A DNA stretch of 64,000 nt, taken from the NCBI RefSeq assembly GCF_003347495.1, contig NZ_QCXY01000001.1, positions 124,001 through 188,000 of the forward strand, given 5' to 3'. The notes beneath the pieces were generated by a model. It was given only the letters and a program-made list of their open reading frames with translations, was not told where the DNA came from and searched no databases. Shown here piece by piece: positions 1-8,543 of this stretch. The position numbers and the translations under genes were made by a program. Positions within the stretch are counted from its first letter, which is position 1. Each line of letters opens with the position of its first letter. The stretch is from Pleomorphovibrio marinus. Its GTDB lineage: Bacteria > Bacteroidota > Bacteroidia > Cytophagales > Cyclobacteriaceae.

Positions 1-369
1 TTTCCGGGAGCCTCCCATGATTAGCAGCTTTTCACCCTTAGTCCCTATATAGTGGCCGTCCTGTCCAAAATCCTCCACTTTTACTTCTTTCACCTCTGCC
101 CTATTAACCTTCCCTATTAGAATCTCTTGAACTTTCGGCTCACCATCATCGTGAATTACCGGAATACTGGCACCCGAAATTCGTTGCAGATAATCTTGCA
201 ATACCTTTGCAGCCTGAATTTCTTGGACTTCAGGATTTTCGGGAAGGATGATTTGATAACTACTAGTTTGGTTTTCTACTAATATCAGCTCCTGAGCACA
301 TGTCACACTGAAGGAAAAACCAGCAGAAAGTGAATAGGCAAGGATTAGGATGATTCTTTTTGCAAACAT
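1..369 (-). CDS. Secreted glycosidase-like protein (DUF4838/alpha-glucuronidase N-terminal type), partial
   Basis: Only the first 123 codons are inside the window; the gene continues past position 1. I translated it from the ATG at 369. A signal peptide of about 25 residues (a basic start MFAKR, a hydrophobic run, then a Cys-Ala region) is followed by a segment with the pattern IILPENPEVQEIQAAKVLQDYL and RISGASIPVI. This alternation of a strand, a helix (QAAKVLQDYL) and 'ISGA.IPV' is typical of the non-catalytic N-terminal domain of GH67/GH20-like and DUF4838 proteins of Bacteroidetes, as is the later 'ILIG' and 'LLIMGGS' pattern. The catalytic part lies outside, so substrate and activity cannot be judged. 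The family assignment is by pattern recognition. Confidence 0.6.
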   Translation of the reverse strand, partial: MFAKRIILILAYSLSAGFSFSVTCAQELILVENQTSSYQIILPENPEVQEIQAAKVLQDYLQRISGASIPVIHDDGEPKVQEILIGKVNRAEVKEVKVEDFGQDGHYIGTKGEKLLIMGGSRK

Positions 370-699
370 GTCATTTCGGGTTTAAAGGGGATTCTAGAAA
401 GATGAAATACTCCAATATGTCAAGAAAAGGTTTTGGACCGCAAAACGAAAGAAAAAGCCCTACCAATGGCAATATGCAGTGTTGAAATTAAAATGTTTAA
501 CTGGATAGTGAAGGATTAATAACAACTATTCGCCGAATTCAAACTTTAATATGGAGTTCTTCCTTTAAAACTGTGGCTATCCCACTCCTTTTAGCCACTC
601 ATAAAATAACTACATTTACAGGGGAAAATTTACTAGACCTTTGTTGACATTATTGCCTACTCAGCGTTTTTAAATCATAACCATTTTTCATAAACAGCA
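370..699. other. Intergenic region between divergent genes (330 bases)
   Basis: This separates the divergently transcribed secreted glycosidase-like gene and the SulP transporter, so it should hold two promoters. The nearest thing to a Bacteroidetes -7 box on the plus strand is TACATTTA close to 610, without a good -33 TTG. I see no coding potential, RNA gene or repeat here. Confidence 0.5.
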
Positions 700-2262
700 A
701 TGCCTAATCGTACCGGTATATTTTCCTCCCTAGGCACTGATCTTCCCGCAGGGTTGGTCGTGTTTTTGGTCGCGCTTCCACTTTGTTTGGGAGTTGCTTT
801 ATCTTCGGGAGCCCCATTATTTTCAGGGATTATTGCTGGGGTGGTAGGAGGTGTATTGGTGGGCTTTTTATCCGGATCACACACATCGGTGTCCGGACCG
901 GCGGCAGGATTGACGGTAATTGTTCTAAATGCAATCGAAGAACTGCAAACCTACGAACTATTCCTTACTGCCCTAGTAATTGCCGGAGCACTGCAAGTGA
1001 TGCTAGGTGTATTAAAGGCAGGGCTTATAGGCTATTATTTCCCAACTTCTGTAATTAAGGGGATGTTGGCCGGAATAGGAATTATCCTAATCATCAAACA
1101 AATCCCTTATTTATTTGGTACAAATTCCAGTGAGTTAGTAGAGGATTTTATCCCATTTGTGAATGATCTTGAAGCGGTTTTGGCCCTTCAGTCTTTAATG
1201 GGCACAGTGGATTACGGTGCCATTATCATCTCATTTATCTCCATAGCCATACTAATAGGATGGGAAAAACCAGTGATCAAAACACATAAATGGTTAAAAT
1301 TGATCCCAGGAGCTTTGCTTGCTGTATTGGTCAGTATTGGAATCAACAAAATATTCAAATTTTTTATACCCAATCTTTACCTTCAGGACGAAGATAAGGT
1401 TCGACTCCCCGAGATCACGGGATTTGGAAGCCTTGCTGATCAATTGATGCTCCCAGATTTATCGGGAGTGGCAAATCTGGAGGTTTGGGTGATCGCCTTC
1501 ACTATTGCCATTGTGGCCAGCCTGGAATCCCTGCTGAGTCTGGAGGCCGCAGATAAATTAGATCCACAGAAAAGGATTTCGCCCCCAAACAGGGAGTTGT
1601 TTGCACAGGGTATAGGAAATATGGTCAATGGATGTATTGGGGGTATGCCCATCACAGCAGTGATCGTAAGAAGTTCCGCAAATATCAACTCAGGTTCCAA
1701 GACGAAATTATCGGCAATTTTCCATGGTTTCCTTTTGCTCCTAAGTGTGCTGCTCATACCTGGTCTTCTAAACCTTATCCCTATCGCTTGTCTGGCCACC
1801 ATTTTGCTGTTGATCGGATATAAGCTGGCAAAAGTTTCCCTCTTTAAAAACATGTACGGTCTGGGATTAGACCAATTCCTCCCTTTCCTATTTACCATTC
1901 TGGGCATTATTTTCTTCGATTTGCTTAAAGGCATAGGATTGGGGATGATAATAGGCATCACCTATATTCTCATTAGAAACTATAAAAACTCCCACTTCTT
2001 CAAAGATGCGAAGGAGGAGGATGAAAATATTATTCATATCGTTTTGGCCGAAGAGGTGAGCTTCTTGAACAAAGGCTCCTTGATCAAAACCCTTAAGAAT
2101 ATTGGAGATGGAAAAAAAGTAATTATTGATGGTACTCAATCAAGGATCATTGACCATGATATTCTGGAAGTCATAATGGATTTTCAAACTAATGCCAAGG
2201 AAAGGAATATAGCGGTAGAAATCATAAATATAGTTCTTCCTTACAAGGAAACAGTAAGCTAG
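700..2262 (+). CDS. SulP family inorganic anion transporter with C-terminal STAS-like domain
   Basis: A 520-residue integral membrane protein of the SulP (SLC26) family, which moves sulfate, bicarbonate or chloride across the inner membrane. The N-terminus has the family pattern 'DLPAGLVVFLVALPLCLGVALSSGAP', followed by 'SGPAAGLTVIV' in TM3, where the anion site lies in SulP proteins. About 12 hydrophobic segments run to residue ~430. Residues ~430-515 look like a STAS domain, with the string 'KKVIIDGT' resembling the core strand and phosphorylation loop. Many Bacteroidetes SulP genes sit beside a carbonic anhydrase gene and probably carry bicarbonate; no carbonic anhydrase gene follows here, so the substrate is open. 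The gene stands alone, with 227 bases to the next gene. Confidence 0.9.
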   Translation: MPNRTGIFSSLGTDLPAGLVVFLVALPLCLGVALSSGAPLFSGIIAGVVGGVLVGFLSGSHTSVSGPAAGLTVIVLNAIEELQTYELFLTALVIAGALQVMLGVLKAGLIGYYFPTSVIKGMLAGIGIILIIKQIPYLFGTNSSELVEDFIPFVNDLEAVLALQSLMGTVDYGAIIISFISIAILIGWEKPVIKTHKWLKLIPGALLAVLVSIGINKIFKFFIPNLYLQDEDKVRLPEITGFGSLADQLMLPDLSGVANLEVWVIAFTIAIVASLESLLSLEAADKLDPQKRISPPNRELFAQGIGNMVNGCIGGMPITAVIVRSSANINSGSKTKLSAIFHGFLLLLSVLLIPGLLNLIPIACLATILLLIGYKLAKVSLFKNMYGLGLDQFLPFLFTILGIIFFDLLKGIGLGMIIGITYILIRNYKNSHFFKDAKEEDENIIHIVLAEEVSFLNKGSLIKTLKNIGDGKKVIIDGTQSRIIDHDILEVIMDFQTNAKERNIAVEIINIVLPYKETVS

Positions 2263-2489
2263 AAAAAGTATCGTCTTGATTTTCCGTTTATACAGGCTCC
2301 ATCCGATCATGAATCTCAACTCTTTCACGATTCCTAGGAGATTGGTGATTTTAATAGATTGAATTTCCAATAAACTCATTTACCGAACAATTTTACTTGG
2401 GTTAGAAGGTAAATTCAACATGTACGGACATGTAGCGAAAACTTTTTGTGAAAAATGCGTAAACTTATTTATAGTAACCGCTCTTTTCC

Positions 2490-3014
2490 ATGAAAACATT
2501 GTTCCTACCGCTATTTACCTTACTATTTGTCTGGACATTGTCCGCACAAACCTACAATACCTATCCCACTCAAAACGGAATAGCCTCTCCATTACCAAAG
2601 ACTTCAATTCAACCCGGTACCAATCCAGGTACACTAAATGTGTATGAGCACCAGAATGGCATCCGGGAAATCAGTCCCAGCAAAGTAATCAAGGTCCAGC
2701 CTTCCGGCCAAAAGGAGTTCTATGATACTCAAAATGGCATTCCTGAAATAAGCCCCTCCAAGGTAGTTAAACCCAATTCCCAAGGTGGATATGAGGTGTA
2801 TGGAACCAACAATGGATTACCTGATATAAGCCCTTCAAAGTCCGTAAAACCCAACCAGCAAGGTGGCTATGACATCTACGAACACAGCAATGGACTTCCC
2901 AATATTTCCCCTTCCCAATCCCTAAAGCCAAATCGACAGGGAGGCTATGATGTTTACGAACACAGTAACGGCATACCCGGTATCAGCCCGGTAAAAGTAA
3001 TCAAGAAGGACTAA
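2490..3014 (+). CDS. Secreted protein made of 26-residue tandem repeats
   Basis: 174 residues. A clear signal peptide (MKTLFLPLFTLLFVWTLSAQ) is followed by a degenerate first unit and then four near-identical 26-residue units plus a partial one. The unit reads roughly Y-[ED]-x-x-N-G-[IL]-P-x-I-S-P-S-K-x-[VL]-K-P-N-x-Q-G-G-Y-[ED]-[VI]. The invariant points are NG, ISP and the closing GGY. The 78-base DNA period is visible as repeated 'aatggcat..', 'ataagcccttc' and 'caaggtggctatga'. I do not recognise a characterised family. There is no enzyme motif, lipobox or sorting domain, so the protein is probably periplasmic or released. Its function is unknown; an extended beta-solenoid or adhesive repeat is possible. 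Confidence 0.8.
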   Translation: MKTLFLPLFTLLFVWTLSAQTYNTYPTQNGIASPLPKTSIQPGTNPGTLNVYEHQNGIREISPSKVIKVQPSGQKEFYDTQNGIPEISPSKVVKPNSQGGYEVYGTNNGLPDISPSKSVKPNQQGGYDIYEHSNGLPNISPSQSLKPNRQGGYDVYEHSNGIPGISPVKVIKKD

Positions 3015-3039
3015 AGGGACATTTTTGAAAAATAGCATG

Positions 3040-3205
3040 AGGAAATCGAGCATGATGGGATCGTCACACAGGTAAATTATTGAGGTTGCGAGATTCTTCC
3101 GAGTGTCGGCACAGGCTCCCGAAACAAGTCCCCCGAATCGAGCTAGGGGAGAGCTACCTGTCTGGCAGGTGATACCAATGAAAATCAATTATTAACAGAT
3201 AAAAG
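3040..3205 (+). repeat. Interspersed palindromic repeat, copy A
   Basis: A noncoding element of about 165 bases that shares an ordered series of blocks with two other places in the window (26954-27123 on the minus strand and 33711-33855 on the plus strand). The shared blocks are a left end GAAATCGAGC, an inner TTGCGAGATTC, a CCGAA.CAAGT.CCCCGAATCGAG stretch, and a right end AAAATCAATTATnAACAGAT. This copy lies between the 26-residue-repeat protein gene and recO, which converge on it, so no start codon follows its right end. Confidence 0.75.
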
Positions 3206-3228
3206 AACCTAATGTCCCTTCGTTGATC

Positions 3229-3918
3229 CTATCTCTTTTGGTCCATCAAGGAACGTAAGACCTCCAAGGATTTTACTTCCTTAAATGTTTCCATATGCAT
3301 GGCATAAAACTTCAGCCAGTCATCCATCAACTCCTGACTTACAGCCCTTGAAGGCTTGGAAAAAACCCGTTCGCCTAGCAGCGTTTCCAGAGCCGATACC
3401 CTTTCCTTAAAAGTGGGGCTGGCTTTATCCACAGCAAGTTCCTCGTAAAACTCCCTAGCATCGGAGGGCTCAAAACCCAAAAACCCAGAAAGCTGTATTA
3501 GGAACTGTAAGGGGAAATTCCCCAAAATCACTTGCTCCGCATCCAGGTCCAAAACCTTACCTTCCACGAAATCAAATAAACCTTCGTTATGGTAGTTTTC
3601 GAAGATTACCTTACCTAGAATCTCCGCCATAAACATGGCCACTCCTGAACGATAAAAATCAAAAGGCAAACGCACAAAGGCATGCTCTAGCTTTGCCTCA
3701 GAAACACGCTGTATATTTCCACCCTCCCGTTCATACACCACTAGGTCAAGCAGAGTTAGAGGCTGATAGAGAGCTGTTTTTCCGCGGGATTTCTGGCTCC
3801 GTACCCCATTTACAAGGTAAGTTCTCAGCCCCAGTTCTCGGGTGAACACCTTGCAGATGATGGAGCTTTCCTTGTATTTAAGGTAGCTAAGTACGATACC
3901 TTTGGTTTTTTTTAACAT
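3229..3918 (-). CDS. recO: DNA repair protein RecO
   Basis: 229 residues when started at the ATG at 3918. RecO loads RecA onto SSB-coated single strands in the RecF pathway. The N-terminus 'KTKGIVLSYLKYKESSIICKVFTRELG' is the RecO OB-fold, and the helical C-terminal half contains the typical 'LPLQFLIQLSGFLGFEP' pattern (here FPLQFLIQLSGFLG). The four-cysteine zinc motif of many RecO proteins is absent. The start is set by the stop of porZ: the sequence TAATG overlaps porZ's TAA and recO's ATG by one base, which suggests translational coupling. The longer open frame upstream runs inside porZ and is not used. Confidence 0.93.
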   Translation of the reverse strand: MLKKTKGIVLSYLKYKESSIICKVFTRELGLRTYLVNGVRSQKSRGKTALYQPLTLLDLVVYEREGGNIQRVSEAKLEHAFVRLPFDFYRSGVAMFMAEILGKVIFENYHNEGLFDFVEGKVLDLDAEQVILGNFPLQFLIQLSGFLGFEPSDAREFYEELAVDKASPTFKERVSALETLLGERVFSKPSRAVSQELMDDWLKFYAMHMETFKEVKSLEVLRSLMDQKR

Positions 3919-6080
3919 TATAGCACCAGAAATTTTCCAGCCGCCCGCTCCCGGCCTTGTTCGTCTAATACATAAACCAGGTAAACCCCTGGGGACAACC
4001 TTCTTCCTCCCGGATCCAGGAGGTTCCATGTTACTTTCCCACCTGCAACAGGCATGGAGGCAACTACCCTGCCGCTGCTGGTGGCTACCTTAAGCATGGA
4101 ATAATCAGTGAGCCCCTCAATGCTTAACAAGCCGCTAAAATTGGGTCGGACGGGATTGGGGAAGATTTTTATATTCTTCAATTTAGACTTTGGACCAATG
4201 CTTTCCCCCCTATAGGAAAGGGCTCCTTTGGGAGTGGAAATGAAGAGCTCACCGGATTGTGTATGAATGGAAAAGTTCGAAATATCATTGGAAGGCAGTG
4301 GGGAGTTGCTGGTGGTAAAGTGGGAAAGAACGACTTCTACATCTGCCGCAAAATGCCATAAACCATCACTTTGCGTTCCTACCCATAGGCTTCTATCAGG
4401 GGCAATACGTATAGCTTCCACAGAAGTTCCTGACAATATGGGCCTGCCATCCAGGAGAGGAGCAACAGCATTCACTGCGGACTCCTGCATAATAGCTCCC
4501 GCATTAAAGAGATAAGCGATTCCCTGGGACAACCCCAACCACAAATTCCCGGAAGGATCAAGGCTGATATCCCTCACCTGTGAAGTGGGCATTCCTCCCG
4601 CGTTGCCTTCAGTTCCAAAAGTTCTGTTCAGCCCGGATATTGGGTCAAAAAGCCTAAGGTTCCTTATAGGACCAGGAGGGTGGAGAAGCCAGGGCCTCCC
4701 GGAGTTATCCACCAATAATTTTTCTACCGACTGGGGCAAATCCCAATACTCCCAGCGTCCGGAATTGTCCCTACGCCATAGTTGTGTAGTTGGAGTGTTA
4801 CTGGCTGCCCATAACCTTCCAGAATGATCGATAGCCAAGGCATGTAAGGCCCGATCTTGATACGGCTCAGGCAAAGGCACAGGAGCCACTTCCAAACCAT
4901 TAAAGCTATAAAGACCTTTAGAGGTACCCAAGTAAAAGCCCTCCCCGTTTGCCTCGGCAGCATATACGGTGAATGAGGTGGGAAAATTTCGCCAAGTGCC
5001 TTCTACAAAAAGGTCAATGCTTGGATCCCCCTCCCTAGGAATTCCCGGAATCGCCAAAGTGGTACTTCTTCCAGAAATAAAAACTGGAAAAGGGTTTGTT
5101 ACACCTCCAGGAATCAGGGTATTCCCCGGAGGCTGAAGTATCAGCCCTTTGTTGGAAGTAGCCAGTGCCCATACCTGGTCCAACAGATGGAAATCCAAGA
5201 TCGGGACATCGATTTCCACCCTTGGTTCAAACCCTCCATCAGAAAAGAGCTCATATACTACTTCTTCCCGACTAAAGAAAAGCCTATCCCCAATGACTTT
5301 TAGGTCTTGGATGTCAACAGTCCCAATGATCCAATCAATTGCCCCCTGTGCATCTTCCATAAGTATGCGCCCATCCCCATCCAAATAGAAATTTTGATCC
5401 TGCCAATGTAGGATGCGCTGCCCAAAAAAAGGAAGGCTTCTTCTCTCCCACAAGTTAAAATCGTTTAAGTTGGTACCAAGCCTACCTTCCATAAGTCCAT
5501 TTTCACTTAGGGCAAGAATATGTTGTTCCCTTATCTCCACATCCAGGATAGGCAGAGGTTCACCATTAGGTCCAAGATTGAGGAAGGCCGCATCTATAAA
5601 GCCCTCTTGAAGGTCCACCGATACAATGCCAAATGCTGCTGCAAGCCAGGCCTTGCCCTGTGCCAACTTTACCCTATGTACCGTCTTATCCCTGATGAGA
5701 GTATTAATTCTGATATCGTCCAGTCTCAGTATTCGGTTTTCCCTCACAAAATTTATAGTGCCATCAGTATATACTACCAAAAGGGAATTTGTGGCTGGGT
5801 CAAATAGAATTTGCTGGAAATCTTGTCCATATAAGCCATCCAACTTGCTCAGCGCCAGCGCTTTTTGTGCATTGTCAGTCCAATAAAACAGGCTGTTATT
5901 CCCCCTAGCAAAAACAGATGTTTCGCTACCACTTATCTGGAGGATATTCCTATAGGAAAGATGATAGCGCCAACTCCCTACAGGAATGTCTCCCTGTGCA
6001 ACCAGAAGTATCGGCATCAGCAATATAAGCCCACTAAGAACGGCCTTTCTCAAAAAAACATGCTCTACATCTGGCTTCAT
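3918..6080 (-). CDS. porZ: PorZ-like beta-propeller protein with type IX secretion sorting domain
   Basis: 720 residues. A signal peptide (residues ~1-29, ending near LLVAQG) is followed by 'IPVGSWRYHLSYRN', the opening of the PorZ/two-component-propeller N-terminal domain. Two beta-propeller regions follow with repeated 'GLYSFNG', 'DHSGRLWAAS', 'DPSGNLWLGL' and 'APDRSLWVGTQSDGLW' blades. The end, from 'NIKIFPNP' to 'GRERAAGKFLVL', is a type A T9SS C-terminal sorting domain. PorZ works at the outer face of the outer membrane with PorU/PorV, attaching A-LPS to cargo. The assignment rests on this architecture and on adjacency to recO, which I recall from other Bacteroidetes; a different propeller protein cannot be excluded. 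The start overlaps the end of tdk by 47 bases. The next internal ATG would cut the signal peptide, so the first is preferred. Confidence 0.75.
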   Translation of the reverse strand: MKPDVEHVFLRKAVLSGLILLMPILLVAQGDIPVGSWRYHLSYRNILQISGSETSVFARGNNSLFYWTDNAQKALALSKLDGLYGQDFQQILFDPATNSLLVVYTDGTINFVRENRILRLDDIRINTLIRDKTVHRVKLAQGKAWLAAAFGIVSVDLQEGFIDAAFLNLGPNGEPLPILDVEIREQHILALSENGLMEGRLGTNLNDFNLWERRSLPFFGQRILHWQDQNFYLDGDGRILMEDAQGAIDWIIGTVDIQDLKVIGDRLFFSREEVVYELFSDGGFEPRVEIDVPILDFHLLDQVWALATSNKGLILQPPGNTLIPGGVTNPFPVFISGRSTTLAIPGIPREGDPSIDLFVEGTWRNFPTSFTVYAAEANGEGFYLGTSKGLYSFNGLEVAPVPLPEPYQDRALHALAIDHSGRLWAASNTPTTQLWRRDNSGRWEYWDLPQSVEKLLVDNSGRPWLLHPPGPIRNLRLFDPISGLNRTFGTEGNAGGMPTSQVRDISLDPSGNLWLGLSQGIAYLFNAGAIMQESAVNAVAPLLDGRPILSGTSVEAIRIAPDRSLWVGTQSDGLWHFAADVEVVLSHFTTSNSPLPSNDISNFSIHTQSGELFISTPKGALSYRGESIGPKSKLKNIKIFPNPVRPNFSGLLSIEGLTDYSMLKVATSSGRVVASMPVAGGKVTWNLLDPGGRRLSPGVYLVYVLDEQGRERAAGKFLVL

Positions 6081-6615
6081 AACTTTCCTTTTCCCCTAAC
6101 ATCACCTTTTCTTTGCCGGAACTTAACCGGTAACTAAAAGCCGCTAGCTCCCCGCATTTCATGCATATCGCATGTACTTTGGTCACGTATTCGGCAATTG
6201 CCATTAATTGAGGCATGGGTTCAAAGGGCTTTCCCTCAAAGTCCATGTCCAGCCCAGCCAGAATCACGCGCTTTCCTGCTTTTGCCAACTGGGTGGCCAC
6301 CTGTACAATTTGCTGGTCAAAAAACTGCACCTCATCTATACCCACCACATCACAGTTGCCCGCCAGCAACATGATATCATCGGCAAATTGCACCGGGGTG
6401 GACCTTATGCTATTTTCGTTATGGGAGACCACATGTTCCTCATCATATCGCTTATCCACGGCAGGCTTGAAAATTTCCACTTGCTGCTTGGCAATGAGAG
6501 CCCGGTTTAGCCTTCGGATTAGCTCTTCCGTCTTTCCGGAAAACATGGAGCCACAGATCACTTCGATTTGTCCGCGTTTCTCTTTGGGGCGTTGAAAGGT
6601 AGGCTCTATAAACAT
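6034..6615 (-). CDS. tdk: Thymidine kinase
   Basis: 193 residues, the usual length for the tetrameric type II enzyme that phosphorylates thymidine in the salvage pathway. The P-loop GSMFSGKT is at residues 22-29, the Walker B/DEVQF motif is in 'VVGIDEVQFFD', and the zinc cysteines are in 'CMKCG' and 'CRAC'. The lasso region 'SYRLSSGKEKVMLGEKESYEARCRACF' is present. It is the first gene of a minus-strand run tdk-porZ-recO; the porZ start lies inside the last 47 bases. Upstream (6616-6744) is a divergent promoter region. Confidence 0.95.
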   Translation of the reverse strand: MFIEPTFQRPKEKRGQIEVICGSMFSGKTEELIRRLNRALIAKQQVEIFKPAVDKRYDEEHVVSHNENSIRSTPVQFADDIMLLAGNCDVVGIDEVQFFDQQIVQVATQLAKAGKRVILAGLDMDFEGKPFEPMPQLMAIAEYVTKVHAICMKCGELAAFSYRLSSGKEKVMLGEKESYEARCRACFFEKGRS

Positions 6616-6744
6616 GCAAGGAATTTTCTTTGACCTGATTTGGAATTATTGGCTAAATTTACCCAAATGTCCGAGGCATAGGATCTTTTGGCCTATGTTT
6701 TGTCCATTATTTTTCTTTAATAAAACACCGTCAAGACAGCCGCT

Positions 6745-7767
6745 ATGGGTAAAATCACCGATCAAAATTACTTAAAAGATTATTCTAGGCAATTCGCTAA
6801 AAAAATTTGTTCGTCCTTTTTTGAGGAAAAGGAGCATATCGGAGGAAGTGAAATCGTGGACCTGACTTCATGCAGGCAGCTAAACTTGCTTGTAATAAAG
6901 GCACTTTTTGAGAGATGGCAGACAGAAATAGCCCAGTTGAAAAAGAGCCCCTATTTTAATTACGGGGACACAAAGGTGGAAGAAGCATTTGTCCCTTTTA
7001 AAAACTCCCTTTCGAATGCCATTAGGGTAAATCGAGAGAATTTTGAGCCCCTGCTGGAACAGGCGGTAATAGACACAGTACTGCTGGGAGCCGAACCCAG
7101 AAAGTTTTTTGAAACCGAAATCCAAAAAGGTGGGGAGGACTTAGCCAGATACCTAGCTGACAATAAAAGATACATCAAATGGAGGTCAGAAGTTTGGCAA
7201 AGTCTAGAGAGTAAGGTAAAGGTAGATGCCGAAAAAGATTCCCTTTTCCGAGAGCTGGAAAGATGGCTTGGAGATAGGGACAACAGTGATGGGTTGGTCC
7301 TCTTGGAACAACTGGAAAAAACCCTACCTATCAACCACAGCAAATTACATCCATCTGATGACCACAAGGGTCCCTTACCTGCTCTGAACATTGATTCAGC
7401 GCCTAAGGACCGCCCTAATAAGGAGGAATACCAGGAGCCTAGGTCCGAAGAGGAAGAGGGTATAGACCCTGCCTTGGCCTGGGCCAAATTTGAAAAAGAA
7501 GAATATGGGCTGATGCAGGGTAGCGTGAGTCAATTGAGCAGGGACATTGCCATCAACCAACGCTTTATGTTTACCAAAACGCTATTCGATGGGGATCCCG
7601 ATCGCATGCAGCAGGCTTTGGAAAAAATCGATGCCATGGACAATTTCATGGAAGCCGTAGAAATGCTAAATGAATCTTATGTACAGGATTTGAATTGGGA
7701 CGTCAATTCCGAGGAGGTCCAAGAGCTGTTGCAAATGATTTTTAGAAAATTTGACAGCGGAAAATAA
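6745..7767 (+). CDS. Conserved hypothetical protein
   Basis: 340 residues, soluble, with no signal peptide or membrane segment. The N-terminal ~170 residues are helical and charged. A low-complexity acidic/proline linker follows at ~200-245. The C-terminal block (~255-338, 'LSRDIAINQRFMFTKTLFDGD' through 'VQELLQMIFRKF') resembles a C-terminal segment I recall from other uncharacterised Bacteroidetes proteins. No catalytic motif is visible. The following 2H phosphoesterase-like gene starts 6 bases after this stop, so the two are probably one transcript. Function unknown. Confidence 0.75.
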   Translation: MGKITDQNYLKDYSRQFAKKICSSFFEEKEHIGGSEIVDLTSCRQLNLLVIKALFERWQTEIAQLKKSPYFNYGDTKVEEAFVPFKNSLSNAIRVNRENFEPLLEQAVIDTVLLGAEPRKFFETEIQKGGEDLARYLADNKRYIKWRSEVWQSLESKVKVDAEKDSLFRELERWLGDRDNSDGLVLLEQLEKTLPINHSKLHPSDDHKGPLPALNIDSAPKDRPNKEEYQEPRSEEEEGIDPALAWAKFEKEEYGLMQGSVSQLSRDIAINQRFMFTKTLFDGDPDRMQQALEKIDAMDNFMEAVEMLNESYVQDLNWDVNSEEVQELLQMIFRKFDSGK

Positions 7768-7773
7768 ATAGTT

Positions 7774-8457
7774 TTGGACATTTCAGCGTACTACGACCGC
7801 CTCCATGAGGATGCACTAAAGAAGATCCTATCTTCTGGGGTGAGTCCGGATCCCCTGATTGATGATCCTGTGGATGATCGTTATGGACTTACTCTCCTGG
7901 CTAGGCCTTCTCCTCAGGCATGGGCAATGGTGGAGAATTTTTTGCAGGAATTAACATCCATGGAGCCGGATCAATATTATTATGGCTTCGGGGATGCCCA
8001 TGTGACCATAATGCCCATCATTTCTTGTGAGCCGGGTTTTTCACTTGAAAAGGTTACCATTTCCGACTATTTCCCCTTAATCGCTGATGCCATAAGGAAT
8101 ATCCCCCCTTTTTGGGTCTCATTTCAAGGGGTTGTGCTTTCTTCAGCTGCCATCATGGTAAAAGGCTATCCCCAAGGGGATCCGTTGAATCGGTTAAGAG
8201 AGAACCTGAGACTGGTTTTTGCTGATTCTGATTTGCCCCAGTCCCTAGATAAAAGATACAAACTGCAAACGGCACATAGCACGGTACTGAGGTTTAGACA
8301 ACCCCTAAAAAATCAAGAGCATTTTTTAAAAGCAATAGAAAAGTCCAAAGAACGGTTATTTGGGAGCTTTAAGGTGCAGGAGTTTGAATTTGTATTTAAT
8401 GATTGGTACCAGCGAAAAGAAAAAGTAAAATTGCTGAAAAAATATTCCTTGGAGTAA
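7774..8457 (+). CDS. 2'-5' RNA ligase-like (2H phosphoesterase superfamily) protein
   Basis: 227 residues. Two HxT/HxS-T motifs spaced as in the 2H superfamily are present: HVT at residues 76-78 within 'YGFGDAHVTIMPI' and HST at 168-170 within 'LQTAHSTVLRF'. Each would supply one catalytic histidine for cleaving or forming 2'-5' or cyclic phosphodiester bonds. The substrate is not predictable. The start is TTG at 7774: an in-frame stop lies just upstream and the next ATG is inside the fold. It follows the preceding gene by 6 bases, and 86 bases separate it from the next gene. Confidence 0.7.
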   Translation: MDISAYYDRLHEDALKKILSSGVSPDPLIDDPVDDRYGLTLLARPSPQAWAMVENFLQELTSMEPDQYYYGFGDAHVTIMPIISCEPGFSLEKVTISDYFPLIADAIRNIPPFWVSFQGVVLSSAAIMVKGYPQGDPLNRLRENLRLVFADSDLPQSLDKRYKLQTAHSTVLRFRQPLKNQEHFLKAIEKSKERLFGSFKVQEFEFVFNDWYQRKEKVKLLKKYSLE

Positions 8458-8543
8458 TTTGAAGAAAGGTGAGTGGGAATAAATTCGGATTGCCTATTTT
8501 TGGATACACTTAAAAATCACTACCATATACACCAGGTAAACTT

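Noticed and set aside
1440-1961. 173-codon minus-strand frame inside the SulP gene
   Set aside because: It is a shadow of the clear SulP coding frame.
2140-2379. 79-codon minus-strand frame after the SulP gene
   Set aside because: More than half of it lies antisense to the SulP STAS region and its translation has no recognisable fold.
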